Part shown: positions 18,005 to 26,395 of the stretch, in pieces
Numbering within the stretch: the stretch's first letter is position 1
How the letters are laid out: each line of letters begins with the position of its first letter
Assembly: GCA_964449325.1 (NCBI GenBank)
Contig: CAYUYJ010000002.1
Span: 205,460-269,459 of the forward strand
Length of the DNA stretch: 64,000 bases
DNA from: RGIG3002 sp964449325
GTDB taxonomy: Bacteria > Bacillota > Clostridia > Lachnospirales > Lachnospiraceae
Reading direction: 5' to 3'
Notes under the pieces: model-generated
Told to the model about the DNA's origin: nothing
The model's input: the letters and a program-made list of their open reading frames with translations, nothing else
Databases searched by the model: none
Program-made: the position numbers and the translations under genes

Positions 18005-18610
18005 ATGAAGAAAGGAAATGAAGGGATGATACCCGGCATGTGGATACTGCTGTTTGGTGTCTGCTTTATTTTCGGGATTGGTATTACTAATCTATGGAAA
18101 GGGGAAATGATAGATAAAAGTGGATTCTTAAGTGAATATACGCTTCTGTGCATGAGCCGTGTAAAGTTGGACTATATGAGTTATTTTTTGTATCTGTTAC
18201 AAAAGCGGGCAGGTGGTGCAATCTTTCTTGCCGTACTTTCCTCCACTTATTTGGGACTTGCCGGGATTTACTTTTATGTCGGGTGGCTGGGGCTTTCTTC
18301 CGGTATTTTTCTTGCCGGTGCGGGGATACGTTATGGAATGAAAGGAATTTTGCTTTTTCTGGGTGGGATGATACCCCATCAGTTGATTCTGATACCCTGT
18401 GGAGTTATGTTCCTTAGTTGGTGTTACCGTATGTGTACAACATTGTACTATCCCAACCGTTCTATGGAACCGGTTTGGGGCAGCAAGAAGCAGTTTGTTA
18501 TCCGAAAAATTATACAATTTCAAGTTATTTTGGGAGTTGTCATAATAGGTTGCTTACTTGAATGTTATGTAAATCCATATATCATTACAAAATTATTAAA
18601 AATTTTTTAA
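18005..18610 (+). CDS. spoIIM: Stage II sporulation protein M (SpoIIM)
   Basis: A 201-residue polytopic membrane protein of the SpoIIM/DUF95 family, part of the SpoIIDMP machinery that drives engulfment of the forespore. Family marks are the GIRYGMKGILLFLGGMIPHQ segment near residue 107 and the C-terminal Glu-containing helix (LLECYVNPYI). About five membrane helices are visible. An AAAAGGAGG site precedes the start. Its place between a Nudix gene and xerD matches other spore-formers, so the organism or its recent ancestor sporulates. Confidence 0.9.
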   Translation: MKKGNEGMIPGMWILLFGVCFIFGIGITNLWKGEMIDKSGFLSEYTLLCMSRVKLDYMSYFLYLLQKRAGGAIFLAVLSSTYLGLAGIYFYVGWLGLSSGIFLAGAGIRYGMKGILLFLGGMIPHQLILIPCGVMFLSWCYRMCTTLYYPNRSMEPVWGSKKQFVIRKIIQFQVILGVVIIGCLLECYVNPYIITKLLKIF

Positions 18611-18711
18611 TCCCATTTTCAACATCTAGTGAATGGCTAAAAGAAAAAAACGATATCTTGTATATTTCTTGAAAAGCCCCGAAAATAGAAGAAATTCCTG
18701 TAAAATATCCG

Positions 18712-18740
18712 TTGATTTTATCGGAGTTTCTTATTATAAT
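18712..18740 (+). promoter_or_regulatory. Promoter of xerD
   Basis: TTGATT (18712-18717), 17 bases, TATAAT (18735-18740). Confidence 0.75.
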
Positions 18741-18801
18741 TGAGATTAATCGGCATCCGATTTTGATTAACATAATACCTTATGAGGAAGGGCAGTACCA
18801 A

Positions 18802-19686
18802 ATGGAGAAACAGATTAATGCGTTCATTTCCTATTTACATAATGTGAAAAAGACCTCGAATAATACCGAGATGTCTTACCGAAGAGATTTGAACAAATTA
18901 AATAAATATTTATCGGAGCGTAACGTTCAGAAGGTTCGTGATGTTACGAAAGAGGACTTGTGCGCTTATATACTCTATATGGAGGAACAGAAGTTCGCAG
19001 CGGCAACAGTTTCCAGAAATATTGCTTCCATTAAGGCATTTTATCATTATATGGCAAAAGAAGGGATTGTGAAAGAAGATATTTCGGAGTCGCTGAAAGC
19101 ACCAAAGATAGAAAAAAAGCTGCCGGAGATTCTTTCTATGGACGAAGTTATTCGTTTGTTGGAGCAGCCGAGTGGGGACAGCCCCAAGGAAATCAGAGAT
19201 AAGGCAATGTTGGAGCTTTTGTATGCTACAGGAATCCGTGTTACGGAACTGATTAATTTGAGACTTCCTGATATTAATTTGCAAATGGGGGTTTTGAATT
19301 GTCAGGATGGAAATAAAGAACGGATGATTCCTTTTGGAAAAGAAGCTAAAAACGCACTGCTTCGTTATTATGAAGAGGCGAGAGAGGCTATGGTGAAGGA
19401 CAATAAGTCGGATATTTTGTTTGTCAATTGTTCGGGGCAGCCGATGAGCAGACAGGGCTTTTGGAAATTGATTAAATATTATGCCAAAAAAGCCGGAATT
19501 GATGAGGACATTACCCCGCATACGCTTCGACATTCCTTTGCGGCTCATCTGGTGGAGAACGGAGCGGATTTAAGAAGTGTACAGGAAATGCTTGGACATT
19601 CTGATATATCTACGACACAGGTTTATGCAAATATGAACCATAATCGCATTCGTGAGGTTTATGCAAAGGCACATCCAAGAAGCTGA
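18802..19686 (+). CDS. xerD: Tyrosine recombinase XerD
   Basis: A 294-residue recombinase that resolves chromosome dimers at dif together with a XerC partner. The N-terminal SAM-like core-binding domain spans residues 1-95. The catalytic residues are all present: Arg in ATGIRVTEL, His/Arg in HTLRHSFAAHL, His in LGHSDIS, and the nucleophile Tyr in TTQVYANM. Start at ATG 18802 (MEKQINAFISYL), with a purine-rich GAGGAAGG upstream; the open frame before it contains the promoter. It is a housekeeping recombinase, not a phage integrase, judging by its neighbours. Confidence 0.94.
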   Translation: MEKQINAFISYLHNVKKTSNNTEMSYRRDLNKLNKYLSERNVQKVRDVTKEDLCAYILYMEEQKFAAATVSRNIASIKAFYHYMAKEGIVKEDISESLKAPKIEKKLPEILSMDEVIRLLEQPSGDSPKEIRDKAMLELLYATGIRVTELINLRLPDINLQMGVLNCQDGNKERMIPFGKEAKNALLRYYEEAREAMVKDNKSDILFVNCSGQPMSRQGFWKLIKYYAKKAGIDEDITPHTLRHSFAAHLVENGADLRSVQEMLGHSDISTTQVYANMNHNRIREVYAKAHPRS

Positions 19687-19735
19687 AACAGCATGAACAG
19701 CAGACTCCAAAGAATCTGCTGTCCATGCTGTTTAT
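19686..19735 (+). terminator. Terminator between convergent xerD and DAHP synthase genes
   Basis: A 19-bp stem with one mismatch: AAACAGCATG...CAGCAGA (19686-19704) pairs with TCTGCTG...CATGCTGTTT (19715-19733). It starts within the xerD stop codon and reaches the stop of the minus-strand gene. The T-run is short on the plus side and poor on the minus side. Confidence 0.75.
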
Positions 19736-20760
19736 TCATATTCCGCAATATCATAAATCAGTTGTTCACTTGCTTCCCAGCCAAGACATGGGTCGGTAAT
19801 GGATTTACCGTAAATACCTCCGCCAACTTTCTGACAGCCTTCTTCGATATAACTTTCAATCATGACACCCTTAACAAGCTGGTGAATATCCGGGCTTAAC
19901 TTACGGGAGTGCATTACTTCTTTTACAATACGGGTCTGCTGTTCAAACTGCTTGTTGGAATTATTGTGGTTAGAATCAATAATACAAGCGGGATTTTTCA
20001 AATCTCTTTCGTTGTATAAAGTAAGTAACGTATTTAAATCCTCATAGTGATAGTTCGGAAGGCTTCTGCCGTATTTGTTGACAGAGCCACGCAGTACCGT
20101 GTGGGCAAGCTCATTTCCGGTAGTGTTGACCTCCCAGCCTCTGTAAATAAAAGAGTGAGCATGCTGCGCTGCATAAACGGAATTCAGCATAATGGAGAAG
20201 TCACCGCTGGTAGGATTTTTCATTCCGGCAGGTACGTCAAAGCCGCTGGCAGTAAGACGATGCTGCTGATCCTCTACGGAACGGGCACCGATTGCCACAT
20301 AGGATAAGATATCGGAAAGATAACGGTAATTTTCCGGATAAAGCATTTCATCTGCAGCGGTGAGTCCGGATTCTTCAATAGCACGAATGTGCATTTTACG
20401 CATGGCAATCAGACCACCAAGGAAATCTTCTCCCTTTTCCGGGTCCGGCTGATGGACAATTCCTTTATAACCGTCACCGGTTGTACGCGGCTTATTGGTA
20501 TAAATTCTGGGAATCAGAATTAATTTGTCTTTTACCTTTTCGTTTGCTTTGGAAAGACGTGTTACATAATCGCACAGGGCATCTTCATTGTCTGCAGAGC
20601 AGGGTCCGATGATAACAAGAAATTTATTGCTTTCTCCGGTAAAGACTTTGCGGATTTCTTCGTCGCGTTCTGCCTTTAGAGCGGATAACTTTTCGGGAAC
20701 CGGATATTGCTCACGGATTTCTGCCGGGGTAGGCAGCTTCTTTACAAATTCAAATGACAT
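19732..20760 (-). CDS. aroF: 3-deoxy-7-phosphoheptulonate (DAHP) synthase, class I AroF/G/H type
   Basis: The first enzyme of the shikimate pathway, joining phosphoenolpyruvate and erythrose 4-phosphate, 342 residues. Visible class I (type I-alpha) motifs are IIGPCSADN with the metal-binding Cys, PRIYTNKPRTTGDGYKG, GARSVEDQQHRLTASG, IIDSNHNNSNK and the C-terminal GKSITDPCLGWE. The start has AAGGAG just upstream on the minus strand. Feedback specificity (Phe, Tyr or Trp) cannot be read with confidence. It has its own promoter. Confidence 0.95.
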   Translation of the reverse strand: MSFEFVKKLPTPAEIREQYPVPEKLSALKAERDEEIRKVFTGESNKFLVIIGPCSADNEDALCDYVTRLSKANEKVKDKLILIPRIYTNKPRTTGDGYKGIVHQPDPEKGEDFLGGLIAMRKMHIRAIEESGLTAADEMLYPENYRYLSDILSYVAIGARSVEDQQHRLTASGFDVPAGMKNPTSGDFSIMLNSVYAAQHAHSFIYRGWEVNTTGNELAHTVLRGSVNKYGRSLPNYHYEDLNTLLTLYNERDLKNPACIIDSNHNNSNKQFEQQTRIVKEVMHSRKLSPDIHQLVKGVMIESYIEEGCQKVGGGIYGKSITDPCLGWEASEQLIYDIAEYE

Positions 20761-20811
20761 TTCATAAACTCCTTTGTATATTTATTCAAATTATTTGCTC
20801 AAAACAACCTC

Positions 20812-20840
20812 ATTATAATATAGAAGTGCAAAAAGCGCAA
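20812..20840 (-). promoter_or_regulatory. Promoter of DAHP synthase gene
   Basis: Reading on the minus strand: TTGCGC (20840-20835), 17 bases, TATAAT (20817-20812). Confidence 0.65.
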
Positions 20841-20888
20841 GAAAACGCTTGCATGAATCATGAATAAAATTATATTAGTGTCAAAAAA

Positions 20889-22244
20889 TCATGCCGGTTT
20901 CGTATAGTGTTTTACGAATGCTGTTTCCATCGAGGTGATAACAAGCTGGCTGACTAATAATCCCCACATATAGCCCCTGATTCCGAAGGTAGGAAGAAAG
21001 AAAAAAACAAACAGCAGACGAATCGCTAAACCGGTTACATTACAGAAAAACGTAGTGCCGGCCTTCCCCAGTCCGTGTAAAATACTGGACATGGTAGAGG
21101 AAATATAGAGAAAAGGGCAGATAAAGCTTAAAGTCAGAATAAAGGAGCCGGCAGACGTGCTGTCAAACAGCAGACTACCGAGATAGTTGCCGAACAATAA
21201 GAAAAATATCGTACAGAAAATACCGAACAGAGAGCAGTATAGAAGAGATTTTTCCATTGCTTTTTTGATTTTTTCATAATTACTGCTGCTTTCTGCTTCT
21301 GAAATGATAGGCAGAAGCAGAACCGCAACCGAATTTGTGAGGGCACAGGGAAACAGAATAAGCGGAAGTGCCATGCCGCTTAATATACCGTATATACTTA
21401 GTGCTTCTGAATTTGTCAATCCGTATACTTGCAACATGGTCGGAATATAGATGGCTTCCACGCTCTGCAAAAGGTTGACCACAATCCGGTTGGCACTTAA
21501 TGGAACGGAAAGAGAGAGAATTTGTCTGGTGGCGGAAAATACTTTACGGGAGGGTGATATTACATAAGCAGAGGCAGTTTTTACCAGAGTATCCCCTATA
21601 TACTTAGAAGAAAAACGACAAAATATCATAGGACCGGAAACAAGCACCGAAAAAATTTCCCCGATTAACAGCCCGAACAGTGCCAGTGAAATAGAGGGCG
21701 AATTATCGGAAGAGTAAAACAAATGGTAAACTAAATATACCGAAGAAACTCTGGCAAGCTGTTCGGCGAGTTGGGTCATAGCGGGAACGGAGGTTTTTTG
21801 AATACCGTAGTAGTAGCCGTTGATACAGGAATGCAGTGCACCAAAAGGCAGGGAAAGAGCGAAAATCCGAAGCAGCGGAGCCGTGCGTATTTCTAAAAGA
21901 ATATTCTTTGCCAAAAATTCAGAATTTACGTAAATAAACAGAGAACAGAGAGCAGAAAGTGCACCGGAGAGAAAAATTCCGGTGTATAAAACCCGCAGAG
22001 AGGCTTTATAATCATGAGTAGTAGGCTCACTTGCCACAAATTTGGAAATAGCGGTCTGTATACCGGAGCAGCTTATGGAGTAGGAAAGCACCATAACCGG
22101 ATTGATAAGCTGATAAATGCCCATTCCTTCCTCTCCGAATACATGACTTAAGAAAATACGGTAGAAAAAGCCGATGACACGGCTGATAAGTCCGGTCAGA
22201 GTCAGGACAAAGGTTCCTTTAATCAGGGTATTGCGTTTACTCAT
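20889..22244 (-). CDS. SpoVB/MurJ-like lipid flippase (polysaccharide biosynthesis protein)
   Basis: A 451-residue protein of the MOP flippase superfamily with about 12-14 membrane helices. The N-terminus (FVLTLTGLISRVIGFFYRIFLSHVFG, with GMGIYQLINPV) is typical of the SpoVB branch, whose members act on lipid-linked cell-wall or spore-cortex precursors. It is somewhat shorter than Bacillus SpoVB (about 520). It is divergent from nifS and shares a 204-bp intergenic region with it. Exact substrate is uncertain; a general lipid II or polysaccharide flippase is possible. Confidence 0.88.
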   Translation of the reverse strand: MSKRNTLIKGTFVLTLTGLISRVIGFFYRIFLSHVFGEEGMGIYQLINPVMVLSYSISCSGIQTAISKFVASEPTTHDYKASLRVLYTGIFLSGALSALCSLFIYVNSEFLAKNILLEIRTAPLLRIFALSLPFGALHSCINGYYYGIQKTSVPAMTQLAEQLARVSSVYLVYHLFYSSDNSPSISLALFGLLIGEIFSVLVSGPMIFCRFSSKYIGDTLVKTASAYVISPSRKVFSATRQILSLSVPLSANRIVVNLLQSVEAIYIPTMLQVYGLTNSEALSIYGILSGMALPLILFPCALTNSVAVLLLPIISEAESSSNYEKIKKAMEKSLLYCSLFGIFCTIFFLLFGNYLGSLLFDSTSAGSFILTLSFICPFLYISSTMSSILHGLGKAGTTFFCNVTGLAIRLLFVFFFLPTFGIRGYMWGLLVSQLVITSMETAFVKHYTKPA

Positions 22245-22293
22245 AGGGAAACCTCAGACAATAATTATTGATAATTATATGCCAATAGACTTA

Positions 22294-22361
22294 TTGACAG
22301 AACAAAGACAGAATGTTATATTGAAACATATAATTCTTAGTGATTAAGTAGGAATTATATG
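22294..22361 (+). promoter_or_regulatory. nifS promoter with dyad at the start site
   Basis: TTGACA (22294-22299), 17 bases, TATATT (22317-22322). A perfect 10-bp inverted repeat, CATATAATTC (22327-22336) and GAATTATATG (22352-22361), spans the expected transcription start and would suit a repressor of the Rrf2 type (CymR/IscR-like). The regulator assignment is inference. Confidence 0.65.
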
Positions 22362-22448
22362 GATTTATAAAAAAACGGTCGCTGAGGCAGTGACGGTTTC
22401 ACAATAGAAAGGAAGTCTCAGAAGAGGCAGGACGGAGGATTTAGTGTT

Positions 22449-23633
22449 ATGGAAAAAACTATTTATTTAGATAATGCGGCAACGACCAAAACCGCACCGG
22501 AGGTGGTAGAGGCAATGCTGCCTTATTTTACGGAATATTACGGCAATGCCAGTAGTATTTATTCGGTGGGAGCGCAGGCGAAGAAGGCATTGAATCAGGC
22601 ACGGGAGACGATTGCGGAAACACTTGGAGCGGCAGCCAATGAAATTTATTTTACGGCAGGCGGTTCCGAATCGGATAACTGGGCGATTAAAGCAACTGCT
22701 GAAGCCTACGCTTCCAAAGGTAAACATATTATTACTTCAGCTATCGAGCATCATGCTGTTTTGCATACCTGTCAGTATTTGGAGAAAAACGGTTTTGAAG
22801 TGACTTACGTGGGCGTGGACGAGAATGGTATTTTGAAACTGGAGGAACTAAAAGCAGCAATCCGCCCGGATACGGTTTTAATTTCCGTGATGTTTGCCAA
22901 CAACGAAATCGGAACCATTCAGCCAATTAAAGAAATCGGCGAGATTGCGAAGGAGAAAGGGATTTTATTCCATACCGATGCAGTACAGGCATACGGACAG
23001 CTTCCTATTAATGTAGACGAATATCATATTGATATGCTGAGTGCTAGCGGACATAAATTAAACGGTCCGAAAGGAATCGGTTTTTTGTATATCCGAAAGG
23101 GTGTAAAAAGCCGTTCTTTTGTACATGGTGGACAGCAGGAAAGAGGAAGAAGAGCCGGGACGGAAAATATACCGGGAATCGTGGGACTTGCGACAGCAGC
23201 AAAACGTGCCTTTTCCATATTAGAGGAAAAGACAAAGAAAGAAATCGAACTGCGTAATTTCCTGATAGAGAAAATCGAAAAAGAAATTCCTTATTGTCGT
23301 TTAAATGGCGATAGAACAAAGCGCCTTCCGAATAATGTGAATTTCAGTTTTCAATTTATTGAAGGGGAATCCCTGTTAATTATGCTTGATATGAAAGGAA
23401 TCTGTGCATCCAGCGGTTCTGCATGTACTTCCGGTTCGTTAGACCCGTCTCATGTGTTGCTTGCGATTGGCTTGCCTCATGAAATTGCACATGGCTCTTT
23501 AAGACTTACCGTATCGGAAGAAAATACATTAGAAGAGATGGAAACGGTGGTTGAGGCCGTAAAAGAAATCGTAGAAAAGCTTCGTGCCATGTCACCCTTA
23601 TACGAAGATTTCTGCAAGAAAGAGAGAAAATAA
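22449..23633 (+). CDS. nifS: Cysteine desulfurase NifS/IscS
   Basis: A 394-residue PLP enzyme that takes sulfur from cysteine and passes it to IscU-type scaffolds and to MnmA. Motifs are YLDNAATTKT at the N-terminus, the HTDAVQ segment, the PLP-lysine in SGHKLNGPKGIGF near residue 200, and the persulfide Cys in CASSGSACTSGSLDPSHVL near 325. The next two genes, nifU and mnmA, are its two expected partners and follow closely. Confidence 0.95.
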   Translation: MEKTIYLDNAATTKTAPEVVEAMLPYFTEYYGNASSIYSVGAQAKKALNQARETIAETLGAAANEIYFTAGGSESDNWAIKATAEAYASKGKHIITSAIEHHAVLHTCQYLEKNGFEVTYVGVDENGILKLEELKAAIRPDTVLISVMFANNEIGTIQPIKEIGEIAKEKGILFHTDAVQAYGQLPINVDEYHIDMLSASGHKLNGPKGIGFLYIRKGVKSRSFVHGGQQERGRRAGTENIPGIVGLATAAKRAFSILEEKTKKEIELRNFLIEKIEKEIPYCRLNGDRTKRLPNNVNFSFQFIEGESLLIMLDMKGICASSGSACTSGSLDPSHVLLAIGLPHEIAHGSLRLTVSEENTLEEMETVVEAVKEIVEKLRAMSPLYEDFCKKERK

Positions 23634-23654
23634 GTAGAATTTGGAGGAAAAATC

Positions 23655-24095
23655 ATGTATAGTGAGAAAGTAATGGACCATTTCTCAAATCCGAGAAACA
23701 TGGGTGAAATAGAAAATGCAAGTGGAGTAGGAACAGTCGGTAATGCCAAGTGCGGCGATATTATGCGGATGTATCTGGATATCGATGAAAATGGTGTGAT
23801 TCAGGATTGCAAATTTAAAACCTTTGGCTGTGGTGCAGCGGTGGCAACAAGCAGTATGGCAACCGAGCTTGTAAAAGGCAAAACAATACAGCAGGCATTG
23901 GAGGTTACGAATAAGGCGGTCATGGAAGCATTAGACGGACTGCCGCCTGTAAAGGTACATTGTTCCCTGCTTGCAGAAGAAGCAATTCATGCGGCACTTT
24001 GGGATTATGCAGAGAAAAAAGGTATTAAAATCGAAGGCTTGCAGAAACCAAAGTCCGACATTCACGAAGGCGAAGAAGAGGACGATGAATATTAA
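23655..24095 (+). CDS. nifU: Iron-sulfur cluster scaffold NifU/IscU
   Basis: A 146-residue IscU-type scaffold on which Fe-S clusters are built from sulfur supplied by NifS. The three ligand cysteines are visible in GNAKCGDIM, TFGCGAAVATSS and VHCSLLAEEA. The C-terminal tail is acidic (GEEEDDEY), an extension beyond the core fold. It starts 21 bases after nifS and its end overlaps the mnmA start by 11 bases. Confidence 0.95.
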   Translation: MYSEKVMDHFSNPRNMGEIENASGVGTVGNAKCGDIMRMYLDIDENGVIQDCKFKTFGCGAAVATSSMATELVKGKTIQQALEVTNKAVMEALDGLPPVKVHCSLLAEEAIHAALWDYAEKKGIKIEGLQKPKSDIHEGEEEDDEY

Positions 24096-25170
24096 GAACA
24101 AAAAAGTAGTAGTAGGAATGTCCGGAGGAGTGGATTCCTCCGTGGCAGCCCTGCTTTTAAAAGAAGAAGGATACGACGTGGTGGGTGTTACCATGCAAAT
24201 CTGGCAGGATGAAGATGCCTGTAGCATTCAGGAAAACGGAGGATGCTGCGGGCTTTCTGCCGTGGAGGATGCAAGACGTGTGGCGGAGAAGCTGGATATT
24301 CCTTATTATGTGATGAACTTTAAAAAAGAGTTTAAAGAGCATGTTATGAATTATTTTGTAGAGGAATATCTGCAGGGGCATACACCGAATCCGTGTATAG
24401 CCTGCAACCGGTATGTGAAGTGGGAATCCCTGCTGAAACGGAGTCTTGATATTGGCGCGGATTACATTGCCACCGGACATTATGCACGGATTGAACAGCT
24501 TGCGAACGGAAGGTTTGCGATTCGCAATTCGGTAACGGCGGCAAAGGACCAGACCTATGCACTTTATAATCTGACACAGTATCAGCTTGCACATACGCTG
24601 ATGCCGGTAGGGGCTTATGAAAAGAGTGAAATTCGCAAAATTGCGGAAGAAGCGGGGCTTCCTATTGCTAACAAGCCTGACAGTCAGGAAATTTGTTTTG
24701 TACCGGATAATGACTATGCTTCTTTCATCGAAAGAGAAGCCGGGGATAAAGTGCCGGGAGTCGGCAATTTCGTGACAAAGGATGGGATTGTTTTAGGACA
24801 GCATAAGGGAATTACCCACTATACGATAGGACAGCGAAAGGGGCTGAATCTGGCAATGGGGCATCCGGTGTTTGTGACACAGATTCGTCCCGAAACGAAC
24901 GAAGTAGTGATAGGAGAGCATGAGGATGTCTTTTCTACGGAACTGGATTGTAAGAAGCTGAACTTTATGGCAATCGAGAATTTGGAGGAACCGAGAAAGG
25001 TACTTGCCAAAATCCGTTACGCTCACAAAGGAACTATGTGTACGATTAAGAAAACCGGAGACGATACGGTACATTGTACCTTTGATGAGCCGGTACGTGC
25101 CGTTACAAAAGGGCAGGCGGTTGTGTTCTATGACGGGGAGTATGTACTTGGCGGAGGAACGATTGTATGA
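24085..25170 (+). CDS. mnmA: tRNA-specific 2-thiouridylase MnmA
   Basis: The enzyme that puts sulfur on the wobble uridine of tRNA(Lys, Glu, Gln), 361 residues. The N-terminal PP-loop is GMSGGVDSSVAAL. The two catalytic cysteines are in NPCIACNRYVKW (near residue 105) and SQEICFVPD (near 203). A C-terminal beta-barrel follows. The ATG at 24085 (MNIKNKKVVVGMSGG) has AGAGG just upstream and overlaps nifU; the frame open back to 23971 is the shadow of nifU. Sulfur comes from NifS in the same operon. Confidence 0.95.
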   Translation: MNIKNKKVVVGMSGGVDSSVAALLLKEEGYDVVGVTMQIWQDEDACSIQENGGCCGLSAVEDARRVAEKLDIPYYVMNFKKEFKEHVMNYFVEEYLQGHTPNPCIACNRYVKWESLLKRSLDIGADYIATGHYARIEQLANGRFAIRNSVTAAKDQTYALYNLTQYQLAHTLMPVGAYEKSEIRKIAEEAGLPIANKPDSQEICFVPDNDYASFIEREAGDKVPGVGNFVTKDGIVLGQHKGITHYTIGQRKGLNLAMGHPVFVTQIRPETNEVVIGEHEDVFSTELDCKKLNFMAIENLEEPRKVLAKIRYAHKGTMCTIKKTGDDTVHCTFDEPVRAVTKGQAVVFYDGEYVLGGGTIV

Positions 25171-25205
25171 CAGGTCATGGAATACTTTTTGAGAGTTAAA
25201 GGCAA

Positions 25206-25270
25206 AATGCCGGAGCAGGCGGATATAAATTCCGCCGCGGAATTTATATCCGTCGAAACTCCGGCATTCT
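25206..25270. terminator. Large two-tier bidirectional terminator between mnmA and the PHP gene
   Basis: The outer stem AATGCCGGAG (25206-25215) pairs with CTCCGGCATT (25259-25268). The inner, perfect 16-bp stem is CGGATATAAATTCCGC (25220-25235) with GCGGAATTTATATCCG (25237-25252). T-runs occur on both strands (strong on plus, TTTT on minus). The stop codon and last codons of the minus-strand gene lie inside it. Confidence 0.85.
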
Positions 25271-26062
25271 TTTTTCAAATACCGTATAATATTTAAAGCC
25301 GCATTCTAATAGCATTTGTGCTGCCGTATCAAAACGGTCTGCAACTCTTGTGGTATCATGGGCATCGCTTCCTACGGTAATAATCTCACCGCCAAGCTCC
25401 CGGTACCGCTTTAAAATGCCCATACAGGGATTTGCTTCCCGCAGTCCCTTGGCAAGTCCGCCGGTATTGATTTCGATTCCTTTTTCTTTGTCAATCAAAG
25501 TCTCCAGAATCTTATCCAGAATATCCCTGTATTTTTCATAAGTGTATTCTCTGTCTTTGTTCGGACCGTATCGAACTACATAATCAATATGGCCATATAC
25601 ATCAAAATTAGTAAATGACTTCAAGTTGTCCAAAATAGAAGAAAAATATTCCCGGTAAGCTTCCTCTTCAGAGCGGCCTTCATAAAAGGAATCCCAAAAG
25701 GGATCTTTTTTATTGCAGATATGGGAAGAGCCGATGACAAAATCAAAATCATATTCCTTGATGTAGCGGGCATTTTCCTTAGTGATATGAGGCTGCAAAC
25801 CTAATTCGATACCGAAAAGCACTTTTATTTTGTCTGCATATTTTTCCCGATAGCGAATTACATCAAATAAATAAGAGTCGGTATTGACGAGAAACTGGTC
25901 TTGGGGGTCTCCGGGAAGAGAGGGAAAATCAATATCCATATGTTCTGTAAAACAAATTTGTGTAAGTCCTGAATCAATTGCCTTCAGAATCATGTTTTCC
26001 ATTGGCTCGTCGGAGTCCGTGGAGTGGGAAGTATGTAAATGATAATCAGCGGTAATTGCCAT
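25244..26062 (-). CDS. PHP-domain phosphatase, histidinol-phosphatase (HisJ/HisK) family
   Basis: A 272-residue metal-dependent phosphoesterase with the PHP N-terminal motif DYHLHTSHS. Further metal ligands are visible in CFTEHMD, GSSHI, DVYGHIDYV and GSDAHD. Homologs include the histidinol-phosphatase that finishes the penultimate step of histidine synthesis, but no other his gene is nearby, so it could act on another phosphoester. The start is placed at 26062 (MAITADYHLHTS), with AAAGGA eight bases upstream. Upstream starts at 26071 and 26080 lie on top of that site. The last residues are encoded inside the terminator hairpin. Confidence 0.9.
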   Translation of the reverse strand: MAITADYHLHTSHSTDSDEPMENMILKAIDSGLTQICFTEHMDIDFPSLPGDPQDQFLVNTDSYLFDVIRYREKYADKIKVLFGIELGLQPHITKENARYIKEYDFDFVIGSSHICNKKDPFWDSFYEGRSEEEAYREYFSSILDNLKSFTNFDVYGHIDYVVRYGPNKDREYTYEKYRDILDKILETLIDKEKGIEINTGGLAKGLREANPCMGILKRYRELGGEIITVGSDAHDTTRVADRFDTAAQMLLECGFKYYTVFEKRMPEFRRI

Positions 26063-26255
26063 GAGATTCATCCTTTCCAAAATAAATATTAAGCAGTTTT
26101 AAAACCAATAGCCTGCAAATAGTGTAGAATAAAAAACGGAAAAAGGCAAACAAAAATCATTTATGAGAGAAAAGTTTTACTTATGTAAAAAACAGGAAAA
26201 GAAAATGGGAGATTTTGCTGTTTTGAAAATATTTATAATATTTTTCTTTTACGTC

Positions 26256-26284
26256 TTGAATTTTTGGGATAAATTAGGTAAAAT
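26256..26284 (+). promoter_or_regulatory. gapA promoter P1
   Basis: TTGAAT (26256-26261), 17 bases, TAAAAT (26279-26284). The expected start site is at the operator palindrome described next. The remainder of the 333-nt gap (26063-26395) is AT-rich with no supported gene. Confidence 0.65.
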
Positions 26285-26292
26285 GATTTTGC

Positions 26293-26308
26293 TGACAAAA
26301 TTTTGTCA
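26293..26308 (+). promoter_or_regulatory. Perfect 16-bp palindromic operator upstream of gapA
   Basis: TGACAAAATTTTGTCA is its own reverse complement. The half site TGACAAAA recurs at 26351-26358 inside the spacer of promoter P2. It is positioned like a glycolytic repressor site (CggR plays this role in Bacillus), but no regulator gene is adjacent here. Confidence 0.65.
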
Positions 26309-26339
26309 ATCTATCGGTTTGTATTTTTATGCATACGAA

Positions 26340-26367
26340 TTGGACAAGGCTGACAAAATAATATAAG
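26340..26367 (+). promoter_or_regulatory. gapA promoter P2
   Basis: TTGGAC (26340-26345), 16 bases, TATAAG (26362-26367). A TGACAAAA half site lies in the spacer. Confidence 0.5.
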
Positions 26368-26395
26368 ATTATTCAATTTCAGGAGGATACTAAAA

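Noticed and set aside
18802..19686. XerD as an integrase of a mobile element next to the window's tmRNA
   Set aside because: It sits in the conserved Nudix-spoIIM-xerD order, far from ssrA, with no att repeats or phage genes.
22327..22448. T-box or SAM riboswitch upstream of nifS
   Set aside because: No T-box sequence or SAM core is present; the dyad is too short and sits on the start site.
26163..26366. A 67-codon open frame between the PHP gene and gapA
   Set aside because: It overlaps both gapA promoters and the operator, is extremely Phe/Ile/Lys-rich as expected from AT-rich non-coding DNA, and has no ribosome site.
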